DNA of 64,000 nt from Mycobacterium shinjukuense (GTDB lineage: Bacteria > Actinomycetota > Actinomycetes > Mycobacteriales > Mycobacteriaceae), in assembly GCF_010730055.1 (NCBI RefSeq), contig NZ_AP022575.1, positions 1,550,001 to 1,614,000 of the forward strand. The letters run 5' to 3'. The notes beneath the pieces were generated by a model, which saw only the letters and a program-made list of their open reading frames with translations, did not search any database and was not told the DNA's origin. Of this stretch, positions 20,101 through 27,972 are shown one piece after another; position 1 is the stretch's first letter, and each line of letters begins with the position of its first letter. A program made the position numbers and the translations under genes.

Positions 20101-22529
20101 AGCTTCGGGGTGCTAAAGGCGCCGACGCCTGCGCTGTCCAATTTGAAGCCCGGCACGGTCACCTCGGGCAGTTTCAGGCCCGGCACGGTGATCTCGGGTG
20201 TGGTGATCGTGGGCAGATCCAGCTCCGGCACGGTGATGGTGGGTGTGGTCAGGGATGGAACGACCAACTTAGGGGTGGTAAAGGCGCCGACGCCTGCGCT
20301 GTCGAGTGTGAAGCCCGGCACGGTCACCGCGGGCAGTTTCAGGCCCGGCACGGTGATCTCGGGTGTGGTGATCTTGGGCAGATCCAGCTCCGGCACGGTG
20401 ATGGCGGGTGTGGTCTGGGGCGGAATGACCAACTTGGGGGTGCTAAAGGCGCCGACGAGTGCGCTGTCGAGTGTGAAGCCCGGCACGGTCACCGCGGGCA
20501 GTTTCAGGCCCGGCACGGTGATCTCGGGTGTGGTGATCGTGGGCAGATCCAGGCCCGGCACGGTGATGGCGGGTGTGGTCTGGGGCGGAATGACCAACTT
20601 GGGGGTGCTAAAGGCGCCGACGAGTGCGCTGTCGAGCGTGAAGCCCGGCACGGTCACCGCGGGCAGTTTCAGGCCCGGCACGGTGATCTCGGGTGTGGTG
20701 ATCTTGGGCAGATCCAGGCCCGGCACGGTGATGGCGGGTGTGGTCAGGGATGGAACGACCAACTTCGGGGTGCTAAAGCCGCCGACGCCTGCGCTGTCGA
20801 GCGTGAAGCCCGGCACCGTCACCTCGGGCAAATCCAGGCCCGGCACGGTGATGGTGGGTGTGGTCAGGGATGGAACGACCAACTTCGGGGTGGTAAACCC
20901 GCCGACCAGTGCGCTGTCGAGCGTGAAGCCCGGCACGGTCACCTCGGGCAGATCCAGGCCCGGCACGGTGATGGTGGGTGTGGTCAGGGATGGAACGACC
21001 AACTTCGGGGTGGTAAACCCGCCGACCAGCGCGCTGTCCAATTTGAAGCCCGGCACCGTCACAGCCGGTAGATCGAGGCCCGGCACGGTGATCTCGGGTG
21101 TGGTGATCTTGGGCAAGTCAATGGCGGGCACAGCCAAGTTCGACGTAGTGATAGTCGGTAAATCCAGAGCCGGGATGTTAATACTAGGTATGTTTACTGG
21201 CGGCAAGGTTAGATCTGGCGTGGCCAAGTTAATACGAAGGCCGCCCTGGCCGGTTCCCCTAAACGCGAAACCGTTGTTCATATCGCCGGTGTTAAAAAGG
21301 CCCGTGTTGACATTTCCCGAGTTGAAGAACCCGGTGTTTAGATCACCCGTGTTGTAGCTGCCCGTGTTGGAAGAGCCTGAATTGAAACTCCCGGAGTTGA
21401 AGTTGCCGACGTTGAAATTACCCGTGTTTGTTTCGCCGATATTCCCGATGCCCGTGTTGAAGGCTCCCGGATTGAAGAAGCCCGTGTTGTAGCTGCCGGA
21501 GTTGGCGCCGCCAAAGTTTCCGAGACCGGTATTGAAGAATCCCATGTTTCCGTTGCCGGAGTTTCCGATTCCGACGTTGCCGGTGCCGGAGTTGAAGAAA
21601 CCGACATTCCCGGCGCCTGAGTTGAACCAACCGAGGTTGGCCGCGCCGGAGTTCAGCCAGCCAAAGCCAACCTGGCCGGTGCCCGAGAGCCCGATACCGA
21701 TGTTGTTGCTGCCGGTATTCCCGAACCCGAAATTATTGCTGCCGGTGTTCCCGAAGCCCACATTGAAGCTGCCCGCGTTCCCGAAACCCGTGTTATGGCT
21801 ACCCAGATTGCCGGGGCCGAAGTTGGAGTTACCCAGGTTTCCGAGGCCGAAGTTGTTGCTGCCGAGATTTCCGAGGCCGAGGTTGAAACTGCCGCGGTTT
21901 CCACCGCCCAGGTTCCCGACGCCGACGTTTGCGCTGCCCACATCGACAGTCGTTTTGGCAGCAAGGGTCACGGGCACACCGGCCAGCTGACCCGCCACCC
22001 CCGCCAGACTCTGCAGCGGCTGGGCAAACGGCTTTAGCGCCGAAACCACGGCCGAAGCCCCCGCGTGATAGGCAGCCATCACGGAGACGTCCTGCGCCCA
22101 CATGGCCTCATACGCCGCTTCGATCGCAGCGATCGCCGGAGCGTTTTGACCAAACAGGTTCGACATCACCAGCGACACCAGATCAGAACGGTTGGCCGCC
22201 ACCATGATCGGCTGCACCATCGCCGACCGGACCGCTTCAAACTCGGCCGCCATGGTGCCGACCTGCGTCGCCGTCTGCCGGGCCTGGGCCGCCGTAGTCG
22301 CCAGCCAACCCGCATAGGAAGCTGCCGCCGCGGCCATCGCCGCTGACGCCCGGCCCTGCCACGATCCTCCGATCAGCCCCGCCGTCACCGTACCGAAAGA
22401 TGCTGCGGCCGAACCCAATTCGTCGGCCAACTCGCCCCAGGAGGCCGCGGCGGCCAACAAAGGCTCCGATCCGGCCCCGGCGAAAATCAGCGCTGAATTG
22501 ATCTCAGGTGGCAATGCCAAAAAACTCAT
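17191..22529 (-). CDS. Giant PPE-MPTR family protein with a 1-nt frameshift near the C-terminus
   Basis: From ATG 22529 (MSFLALPPEINS) a PPE domain of ~180 residues with WAQD is followed by NxGxGNxG MPTR pentapeptides (about residues 190-420), then long ITVPGLxLP-type repeats in two arrays. The open frame as given stops at 17637 (1630 residues). At about 17768 one repeat reads CCCCGGAATGG where the next copies read CCCCGGGAATGG. Restoring one G joins the frame to the downstream C-terminus (stop 17191), which again carries PPE-MPTR motifs and ends LIRF; the repaired protein would be 1779 residues. The loss may be real or a homopolymer/assembly error. PPE-MPTR proteins are ESX-5-exported surface proteins. 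No PE gene is adjacent, and the gene lies between cyp144 and tetR, where I recall no PPE gene in M. tuberculosis. Confidence 0.88.
17640..19180 (-). repeat. PPE repeat array A (165-bp and 120-bp units)
   Basis: Landmarks of the phrase GTGATCGGTGGCA recur at about 17701, 17821, 17941, 18106, 18271, 18436, 18601, 18766, 18931 and 19096. Spacing is therefore two 120-bp units (40 residues) followed by seven 165-bp units (55 residues). The 45-bp difference is one 15-residue module (IELDDFTVPGLTINP type). Units differ by only a few bases, which favours slippage and recombination, and the frameshift at about 17768 lies in this array. Confidence 0.9.
19560..21120 (-). repeat. PPE repeat array B (165-bp and 120-bp units)
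   Basis: The motif AAGGCGCCGACG and its variants recur at 19621, 19786, 19951, 20116, 20281, 20446, 20611 and 20776 (exactly 165 bp apart), then at 20896 and 21016 (120 bp apart). Each unit encodes ITVPGLxLPxxTVPGFxLDSA-like residues. The repeat lengths equal those of array A, but the sequence family is different. The short units again sit at the outer end of the array. Confidence 0.9.
21270..21960 (-). repeat. MPTR (NxGxGNxG) pentapeptide-coding repeats
   Basis: Short imperfect repeats encoding N-(T/I/L)-G-x-(G/F)-N pentapeptides, the major polymorphic tandem repeat that defines the PPE-MPTR subfamily. They form the segment between the PPE domain and array B. Confidence 0.85.
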
Positions 22530-22891
22530 CGGCCAACCTACCCTTCCTCACGCCGCACCAGGCTTGCTCAGGCCGCAGCAGGCCAATGACAAGTCGCGAC
22601 AGCCCCACAATCGAAGCGATCTTGTTTGGTTCTCGTCGAGCTGATCTGCCCTGCCTGCGAACGACATCCGCAAGTCCAACCACCCCATTCACGTGGAGTG
22701 ATGGGATATTTTGGGCACCGAAAGTCCGCAGGTCAAGGGCGTGTCGACAAGTTGAGATCTGGCGCCTTGCAGATCTGGCATGGGCGTCTCACTGCGGAAG
22801 TCCGACCTGCGACGACAGTGAGAAAATGTGTTATTTTTGTCTCACATTGATACGACATTCCCATGCATTTCAGCGGGAGGACGCGTGACCG
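22530..22891. other. Divergent intergenic region between PPE-MPTR gene and tetR
   Basis: A 362-bp gap with no supported gene. It must hold promoters for both divergent genes. The half next to tetR is AT-rich and contains the inverted repeat listed separately. Confidence 0.4.
22818..22845. promoter_or_regulatory. Inverted repeat, candidate TetR operator
   Basis: GTGAGA (22818-22823) and TCTCAC (22840-22845) are perfect inverted 6-mers around an AT-rich 16-bp centre, 47 bp before the tetR start. TetR regulators commonly bind such palindromes in their own promoter, so autoregulation is a reasonable guess. Confidence 0.4.
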
Positions 22892-23449
22892 GTGCTCGGT
22901 GATGATTGGCTGGTCGGCGGCGATCGCCGGGTAGCCGCCGTAGAACGTATCTACGACGCCGCGATCGAGCTCATGAGACACAACGGGATGAACGCGATCG
23001 ACATCGACGAGTTGGCCGCCCGAGTCCACTGCTCGCGTGCAACCATCTACCGCTACGTCGGCGGCAAGGCTCAGATCCGAGACGGCGTCGTCGCCCGGGT
23101 TGCGATCCGCATCGCCGCTTCCGTGCACTCGAGGGTCGAGATGTTAAGCGGGCCGGAGCGCGTCACTGCCGCAATCCTTTTGGCACTCCACGAAATCCGG
23201 TCCGAGCCACTGTGCCGACTCATGATCCGCTCGATCCGCGGCGGCACCCGCGAAGTGGCCTGGCTCGCAGAGATGCCGCTCCTTACCGATTTTGCTGCCG
23301 AGCTCACCGGGCTCAGCGGCGATCCTCAAGCCGCAAAATGGGCGGTTCGCGTCCTGCTATCACTGATGTACTGGCCAGGCGAGGACGACGACGCCGAACG
23401 GCGGCTAGTTGAAAAATTTGTCGCGCCCGCATTCGCCCAGAGTCATTGA
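22892..23449 (+). CDS. TetR family transcriptional regulator (Rv1776c counterpart)
   Basis: A 185-residue regulator with an N-terminal TetR DNA-binding domain: helix-turn-helix IDIDELAARVHCSRATIYRYVGG at about residues 34-56 (positions 22991-23059). The remainder is the variable ligand-binding domain. GTG 22892 is used because an earlier GTG at 22885 is in a frame that closes after five codons; GGGAGG lies 11 bases upstream. It faces the PhlG-like/flavoenzyme pair tail to tail (stop codons 5 bp apart). Its target could be itself, the PPE gene across the divergent gap, or distant genes. Confidence 0.9.
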   Translation: MLGDDWLVGGDRRVAAVERIYDAAIELMRHNGMNAIDIDELAARVHCSRATIYRYVGGKAQIRDGVVARVAIRIAASVHSRVEMLSGPERVTAAILLALHEIRSEPLCRLMIRSIRGGTREVAWLAEMPLLTDFAAELTGLSGDPQAAKWAVRVLLSLMYWPGEDDDAERRLVEKFVAPAFAQSH

Positions 23450-23454
23450 GCCGC

Positions 23455-24264
23455 TTACTCCTTGCCGAAGCCCTCATGGAGCGCGGCTAGGAACCCCGCT
23501 AGGTGATTCATCTCCTGCGCGCAATGCACCAGCAGATTTCGCGCGGTGCCCTCCGACACGCCGAGCACTTTCGACGCGAAGGGACGCACCGCCGCGGATG
23601 CCACACCAGGGGCATGGCGCACCGCGATGTGCGGTCCCCCCATCCAGAACCGGGACCGCATCTCGGACCCGCCCGCCGTGGAGCGGATGTGATGGACGAA
23701 CCACCCGGCGTCCACCGGGGCATCGCCGGAACCCAGGCGTGCGCACACCGCCACCGCGTCGTCGCTGTCGTCGGGCAGACCCATGGTCGCCGGTGTGACG
23801 AATTGGATGGCGGCGGACAGCATCGACGAGCCGATGTACTCGCTGATCATCGACCAGCGGCCGACGTAACGCTGTGCGCCCCGCCGGCCGGCATCATCGC
23901 CGTCCTTCCACCACGCCGACAGATGGGCCCGCGGGTGCCACAGCTTGTAGCGGCGGGTGTCGCTGCCGTGCCAACCGAACCACCACGACCACATTGCCGG
24001 AGTGACCCCCGGCATATCGGTCCGCACGGATACCTGCATGCTGCCGTCTTCGAGGATCCCGTAACCGTTCTCGGTCTGCTGGTAACCCTCGTTGGCAATC
24101 GTCGCGACGTCATCGAACGCCAACAACGTCGGCCCGGCCTGCGGACCATGCTGCAGTGCCTCGACGACATGCTGTGGCAGCCGGGCCATGGCGGGTTTGA
24201 AGAACTTGGCAAACGGCGTGTTGGCGTCGTCGTTACGGTAGCCGAGGTACAGGTCGCTAGCCAT
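23455..24264 (-). CDS. PhlG-like (DAPG hydrolase family) protein (Rv1775 counterpart)
   Basis: A 269-residue protein from ATG 24264 (MASDLYLGYRNDDANTPFAKF). The block WWFGWHGSDTRRYKLWHPRAH resembles the zinc-binding core of PhlG, the 2,4-diacetylphloroglucinol hydrolase that cleaves a C-C bond, with Glu and His residues in the right style (ENGYGILEDGS; HHIRS; HCAQEMNH). Activity on DAPG itself is not implied. Its ATG shares one base with the stop of the flavoenzyme upstream (TGATG), so the two are translationally coupled and probably act in one pathway, perhaps breakdown or detoxification of an acylated aromatic or polyketide. Confidence 0.82.
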   Translation of the reverse strand: MASDLYLGYRNDDANTPFAKFFKPAMARLPQHVVEALQHGPQAGPTLLAFDDVATIANEGYQQTENGYGILEDGSMQVSVRTDMPGVTPAMWSWWFGWHGSDTRRYKLWHPRAHLSAWWKDGDDAGRRGAQRYVGRWSMISEYIGSSMLSAAIQFVTPATMGLPDDSDDAVAVCARLGSGDAPVDAGWFVHHIRSTAGGSEMRSRFWMGGPHIAVRHAPGVASAAVRPFASKVLGVSEGTARNLLVHCAQEMNHLAGFLAALHEGFGKE

Positions 24265-25604
24265 CAGATTCTTCCCATCCAGCTGTTGAACAAACCGTCG
24301 GGGTCGTATTCGGCGCGCACCCGGTCGAGCTTGGCCATGGCTTCGTCGCTGGCGAACCGCGCTGGACGGGCGCCGAGGTTCTCGTCGGCCAGCTGGATGC
24401 CGGTGGCCAGATCCGACATGGCGGCCATGTTGGAGCGCGCCCAATCGCCGTACTTCGCCTCATCGGCCGGATCCTTCCAGGCGCCGTAGAGCGCCAGGTA
24501 GATGTCGGCTTCCATGCTGTACGCCATGTCGTGACGGGGAGGGCACGGGCCCCAGTTCAGCCACAGGAAGTGCGCCGGGTGCGGGGGCAGCGTGTCCAGG
24601 ATCGTCCGGACACCCGGCAGCAGATCTTCAGCCGGCGCCGACGTCCACATGTTATCCACGGCATAGTGATGGTCCGACAGATAGTGGCTCATCGCGATGT
24701 CATACCAGGTGGGCAAATCGGTTGGCATATAAGGAACTTTGACGAGTGCCTGGTCGGCAACCGGGCAGGTGCCAAACAGCGCGAGCGCCTGTTCGGCCTC
24801 CTCGGCGGAGTCGGCGAACACGGGCGAGGCAAACGAGATGACGGGGACGGCGATGCCCATGTTCGGTTCACCGCGGGAGGCGAGGGCCTGCAGCTCGACC
24901 CGAGGATCGACGTCGGCGCTGACTGCGCGTGCCCAGGTAAAGACCTCGTCGGCAAGCTCAACCGGGTAGACATAGACGCTGGCGCCACAGACGGCGGGCC
25001 GCGGGTACAGCTTCAAATAAAACGAGGTGACCACGCCAAAAAAGCCCGGCCCGGCGCCACGGGCGGCCCAGTACAGATCGGTGTGATTGTCTGCGTCGCA
25101 ATGGATCTGCTCACCATCGGCGGTGATGACGTCCAGGCCGACGACGCTCTCGCAAGCCGGGCCGTAGATCCGGCTGTTCCAGCCGTATCCGCCCTGCAGC
25201 AGATAACCACCGAGACAGACACCCTTGCAGTGGCCGCCGGGGAAGAACAGGTTCTGCGCTTCCAAGTCGGCCATGAGCAAGCTGCCGCCCTTCCCCGGAC
25301 CGACGACCGCGCGGCCCTTGTCCACGTCAATGTCAGCGTGATCGAGGCGGCTGACGTCGAGCAGCACGGAGCCGTCGCGCAGATGGCTGGCCGCGAAGCT
25401 GTGCCCTCCGGAAACGATGCTGACCCGATGGCCGTTGGACTTGGCATAACGGATACCCGCGATGACCTCGAGGGCATCGACAGCCTGCACAATCACCTCG
25501 GGGTAGCGCTCGGGCACCCGTTGATGCCAGACAGACCCGCGGCGGGCCTCCTCGTAGCCGTCATCACCACGAAAGAAATGTCGCCCGGCCGGCAGACCGC
25601 TCAT
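24264..25604 (-). CDS. FAD-dependent BBE-type oxidoreductase (Rv1774 counterpart)
   Basis: A 446-residue flavoenzyme, the same length as Rv1774. ATG 25604 has an AAAGGAG ribosome site. Domains: FAD_binding_4 (PCMH) fold at about residues 35-210, a substrate domain, and a C-terminal BBE motif (YDPDGLFNSWMGRI). His in SGGHSF and Cys in GGHCKGV are placed as in bicovalently flavinylated berberine-bridge enzymes, so double covalent FAD attachment is plausible. Such enzymes oxidise alcohols, sugars or aromatic ring systems with O2. The gene diverges from an IclR regulator and is coupled to the PhlG-like gene downstream. Confidence 0.9.
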   Translation of the reverse strand: MSGLPAGRHFFRGDDGYEEARRGSVWHQRVPERYPEVIVQAVDALEVIAGIRYAKSNGHRVSIVSGGHSFAASHLRDGSVLLDVSRLDHADIDVDKGRAVVGPGKGGSLLMADLEAQNLFFPGGHCKGVCLGGYLLQGGYGWNSRIYGPACESVVGLDVITADGEQIHCDADNHTDLYWAARGAGPGFFGVVTSFYLKLYPRPAVCGASVYVYPVELADEVFTWARAVSADVDPRVELQALASRGEPNMGIAVPVISFASPVFADSAEEAEQALALFGTCPVADQALVKVPYMPTDLPTWYDIAMSHYLSDHHYAVDNMWTSAPAEDLLPGVRTILDTLPPHPAHFLWLNWGPCPPRHDMAYSMEADIYLALYGAWKDPADEAKYGDWARSNMAAMSDLATGIQLADENLGARPARFASDEAMAKLDRVRAEYDPDGLFNSWMGRI

Positions 25605-25624
25605 CGCTAGCTCCTTTGATCCGA

Positions 25625-25666
25625 ATATCGGTTCTTTAAAATCCGATATGCGGCCCACTATAGTGG
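25625..25666. promoter_or_regulatory. Two palindromes in the flavoenzyme-iclR divergent promoter
   Basis: ATATCGG (25625-25631) and CCGATAT (25643-25649) form a perfect inverted repeat with an 11-bp spacer. Immediately beside it is CCACTATAGTGG (25655-25666), a perfect 12-bp palindrome. Both lie in the 67 bp between the divergent starts at 25604 and 25672. They are good candidates for IclR operators that control both genes. Confidence 0.6.
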
Positions 25667-25671
25667 ATAGA

Positions 25672-26418
25672 GTGCCGCGAACGGAACGAACTCCGCCAAC
25701 ACATCGTGACGAGGGCATCCAGGTTTTGCGTCGCGCCGCGGCCGTGCTGGACGAGATCGCCGCCGAGCCGGGACGCTTACGCCTGGTCGATCTCGGCGAG
25801 CGCCTGGGGCTGGCCAAGTCCACCACCCGGCGGTTGCTGGTCGGATTGGTGGAGGTCGGGTTGGTCGGTGTGGACTCGCGCGGCCGCTTTTCGCTGGGTG
25901 AGCGATTGCTGAGGTTCGGCACCGCCTCCGGCGCCCACATCGCGGCGATATTTCGGCCGACGATCGAGCGGGTGGCGCGCGCAACCGAGGGCGAGACGGT
26001 CGATCTGTCGATATTGCGTGGCCGGCGCATGTTGTTCATCGACCAGATCGAATCGTCACACCGGCTCCGGGCGGTATCGGCAATCGGCGTCCGGTTCCCG
26101 TTGGACTGCACGGCCAACGGGAAAGCCGCACTGGCCGCGCTCGACGACGCCAACGCCGAGGCGGCCCTCGCTCGGTTCGACGCCGAGGTCGCCGATAGGC
26201 TGCGCCACGAGATCGCCGAGATCCGGCGCACCGGAATCGCGTTCGACCGCGACGAACACACGCTAGGGGTCTCCGCGGCGGCTATTGCGCGGCGAGCCAC
26301 GGGCGACAACGTGGTCGCGATCTCGGTACCCACGCCTACCGAACGCTTTCTGGAAAAGGAACAGCGCATCGTCTCAGCCCTGCGCGCCGCGGCCGGCTCA
26401 CCAGCCTGGACGCGCTGA
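25672..26418 (+). CDS. IclR family transcriptional regulator (Rv1773c counterpart)
   Basis: A 248-residue IclR regulator. I prefer GTG 25672 because it gives the length of Rv1773c and leaves the palindromes outside the gene; an ATG at 25648 would place the start inside the inverted repeat. The winged-helix segment (LVDLGERLGLAKSTTRRLL, about residues 38-56) is followed by the IclR effector-binding domain, including FPLDCTANGKA. IclR proteins often control aromatic or sugar-acid catabolic genes that are transcribed divergently from them, as the flavoenzyme/PhlG-like pair is here. Confidence 0.9.
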   Translation: MPRTERTPPTHRDEGIQVLRRAAAVLDEIAAEPGRLRLVDLGERLGLAKSTTRRLLVGLVEVGLVGVDSRGRFSLGERLLRFGTASGAHIAAIFRPTIERVARATEGETVDLSILRGRRMLFIDQIESSHRLRAVSAIGVRFPLDCTANGKAALAALDDANAEAALARFDAEVADRLRHEIAEIRRTGIAFDRDEHTLGVSAAAIARRATGDNVVAISVPTPTERFLEKEQRIVSALRAAAGSPAWTR

Positions 26419-26460
26419 GCCAGCCTGCCTCGGCGCGGCCCGGCCGATGGTAAGCCTCAA

Positions 26461-27843
26461 TCAGCTTGCCAGCTCCAGCACTTCGTCGAAGCCGGCCACC
26501 AGGGCGTCGTGAAAAACCTCGTAGTCCGGGATGGCGGCGGCGTCCACGTTGATGCCCAGGGCGCAGGTATCGACATAGGTCAGCAGCGTGACGTTGACCG
26601 CTGACCCGATCGTCGGGCCGAACGCGTATTGCGCGAGCACCGCGGCCCCGCCCAGGAAGACCGGCACCGGGATGCCCGGCACGTCGCTGGCCAGGAAATC
26701 GACGTGGCGAAGGATCGAGCCGACGTACCACCGCGGCACCCGGTTGAGAACACCGGCGATCAATTGGGTGTGGGGCAGCGATCTTTCGTGGCGGACCGCC
26801 CTGACGCGTTCGTGGATCGCCCTGATCCGCCGGGCCGGGTCGGCCTCCCCCACGGGAACATCGAAGCGCATCAATGTGATTCGGTTGCCGCCCATTTCGT
26901 CGGTCGTTGTCCGAAGGCTGATCGGCATGGCCAGGTGCAGGTCGCCCACCACGACACCATGCTTCTCGTGGTAGCGACGCAACCCGCCGGCCACCCCCGC
27001 GACAAACGCATCGTTCAGTGCGCCGCCGCAACGATGCGCGGCGTCGAGCAAACGTGGCCGCGACACCTCGTGCACCCCCAGGCGACGGATCAGACCGCGG
27101 TCCTTCATCAGCGAAGACCCGGTGCGACCTATGGGCCGAACCGTTCGATAGACCGACGCGGCGTCGGCCGCCGCCGAGCGAACCGTTGCGATCGGCCGCC
27201 GAACCATGTGGTACATCAGTCGGGGTGCCGACGTGACCGTGCCGGTCACCGCACTGCCGAGCAATGCGGTGTCATAGCGCCAGGCGTCGCGGTACCGGCC
27301 GAGCGGCCCCCTGGGCACCGCCGGCTCGGCCGGCGGTGCCGAGCCCTGGCGGTGCGGCCTTCGGGACTGCCCGAACAGGTTCATCGCGATCTGGACGCCC
27401 CCGATTCCGTCCGTCAGGGCATGGTGGAACTTGCAGATCACCGCGGCGCCACCGTTTTGCAGACCCTCGATCAGCGTCGTCTCCCACAGCGCCCGGGCCC
27501 GATCGAAATCCTGCATGGCCGCCAGTCGGGCCGCCTCGAGCACATCGGCGAACGTGCCGGATCCGGAGACGGCCGCTCGCCGCATGTGGTAGTCCAGGTC
27601 GAAGTCTGGGTCATACTCCCACCGGGGTGGAGCCGGCGGCGGGGAGGTCAGCACGCGCTGGCGAAACATCGGCAGCTTGCGGCTCATCAGGTCGAACCGT
27701 TGGCGTACCTCGCCCCAGTCCGGCGCACGGTCGAGCAGGACCAGGGTGACGACGGTCGACCGCAGCCGCGGATCGCTGTCCATCGCCCAGGTGAAGGCGT
27801 CGCTGTTGCGCATGAATTCGGGCATCTGTGCGCTCCCGGTCAT
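26461..27843 (-). CDS. Wax ester synthase/diacylglycerol acyltransferase (WS/DGAT)
   Basis: A 460-residue WS/DGAT from ATG 27843 (an ATG six codons later is also possible). The catalytic HHxxxDG motif is HHALTDG at about residues 140-146, and the C-terminal half has the usual DUF1298 segment (NVTLLTYVDTCALGINVDAAAIPD). The enzyme esterifies fatty acyl-CoA with diacylglycerol or long-chain alcohols, making storage triacylglycerol or wax. It is the last gene of the minus-strand run from 33324, separated by 129 bp from the second gulonolactone dehydrogenase. I do not recall a WS/DGAT at this position in M. tuberculosis. Confidence 0.92.
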   Translation of the reverse strand: MTGSAQMPEFMRNSDAFTWAMDSDPRLRSTVVTLVLLDRAPDWGEVRQRFDLMSRKLPMFRQRVLTSPPPAPPRWEYDPDFDLDYHMRRAAVSGSGTFADVLEAARLAAMQDFDRARALWETTLIEGLQNGGAAVICKFHHALTDGIGGVQIAMNLFGQSRRPHRQGSAPPAEPAVPRGPLGRYRDAWRYDTALLGSAVTGTVTSAPRLMYHMVRRPIATVRSAAADAASVYRTVRPIGRTGSSLMKDRGLIRRLGVHEVSRPRLLDAAHRCGGALNDAFVAGVAGGLRRYHEKHGVVVGDLHLAMPISLRTTTDEMGGNRITLMRFDVPVGEADPARRIRAIHERVRAVRHERSLPHTQLIAGVLNRVPRWYVGSILRHVDFLASDVPGIPVPVFLGGAAVLAQYAFGPTIGSAVNVTLLTYVDTCALGINVDAAAIPDYEVFHDALVAGFDEVLELAS

Positions 27844-27972
27844 AAACGTACGACCGGCGCCGGCCGACGTCAGCACGATCGTGCGGGCCGATGACCTTGG
27901 TCCCTGCAGATCGGGCCATTGGTCAACGCGCAACCGAACGGTGTCCGGCGGCCACCGGTGCGACACACCGCA

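Noticed and set aside
17640..21120. CRISPR-like regular repeats
   Set aside because: Units are 120-165 bp, contiguous, in frame and protein-coding, with no unique spacers or cas genes.
17581..21357. Two very long plus-strand frames (1258 and 1076 codons) across the PPE repeats
   Set aside because: They are antisense reflections of the repeat arrays. Their products are repetitive with no start signal, and the minus-strand frame carries a genuine PPE domain and PPE-MPTR motifs.
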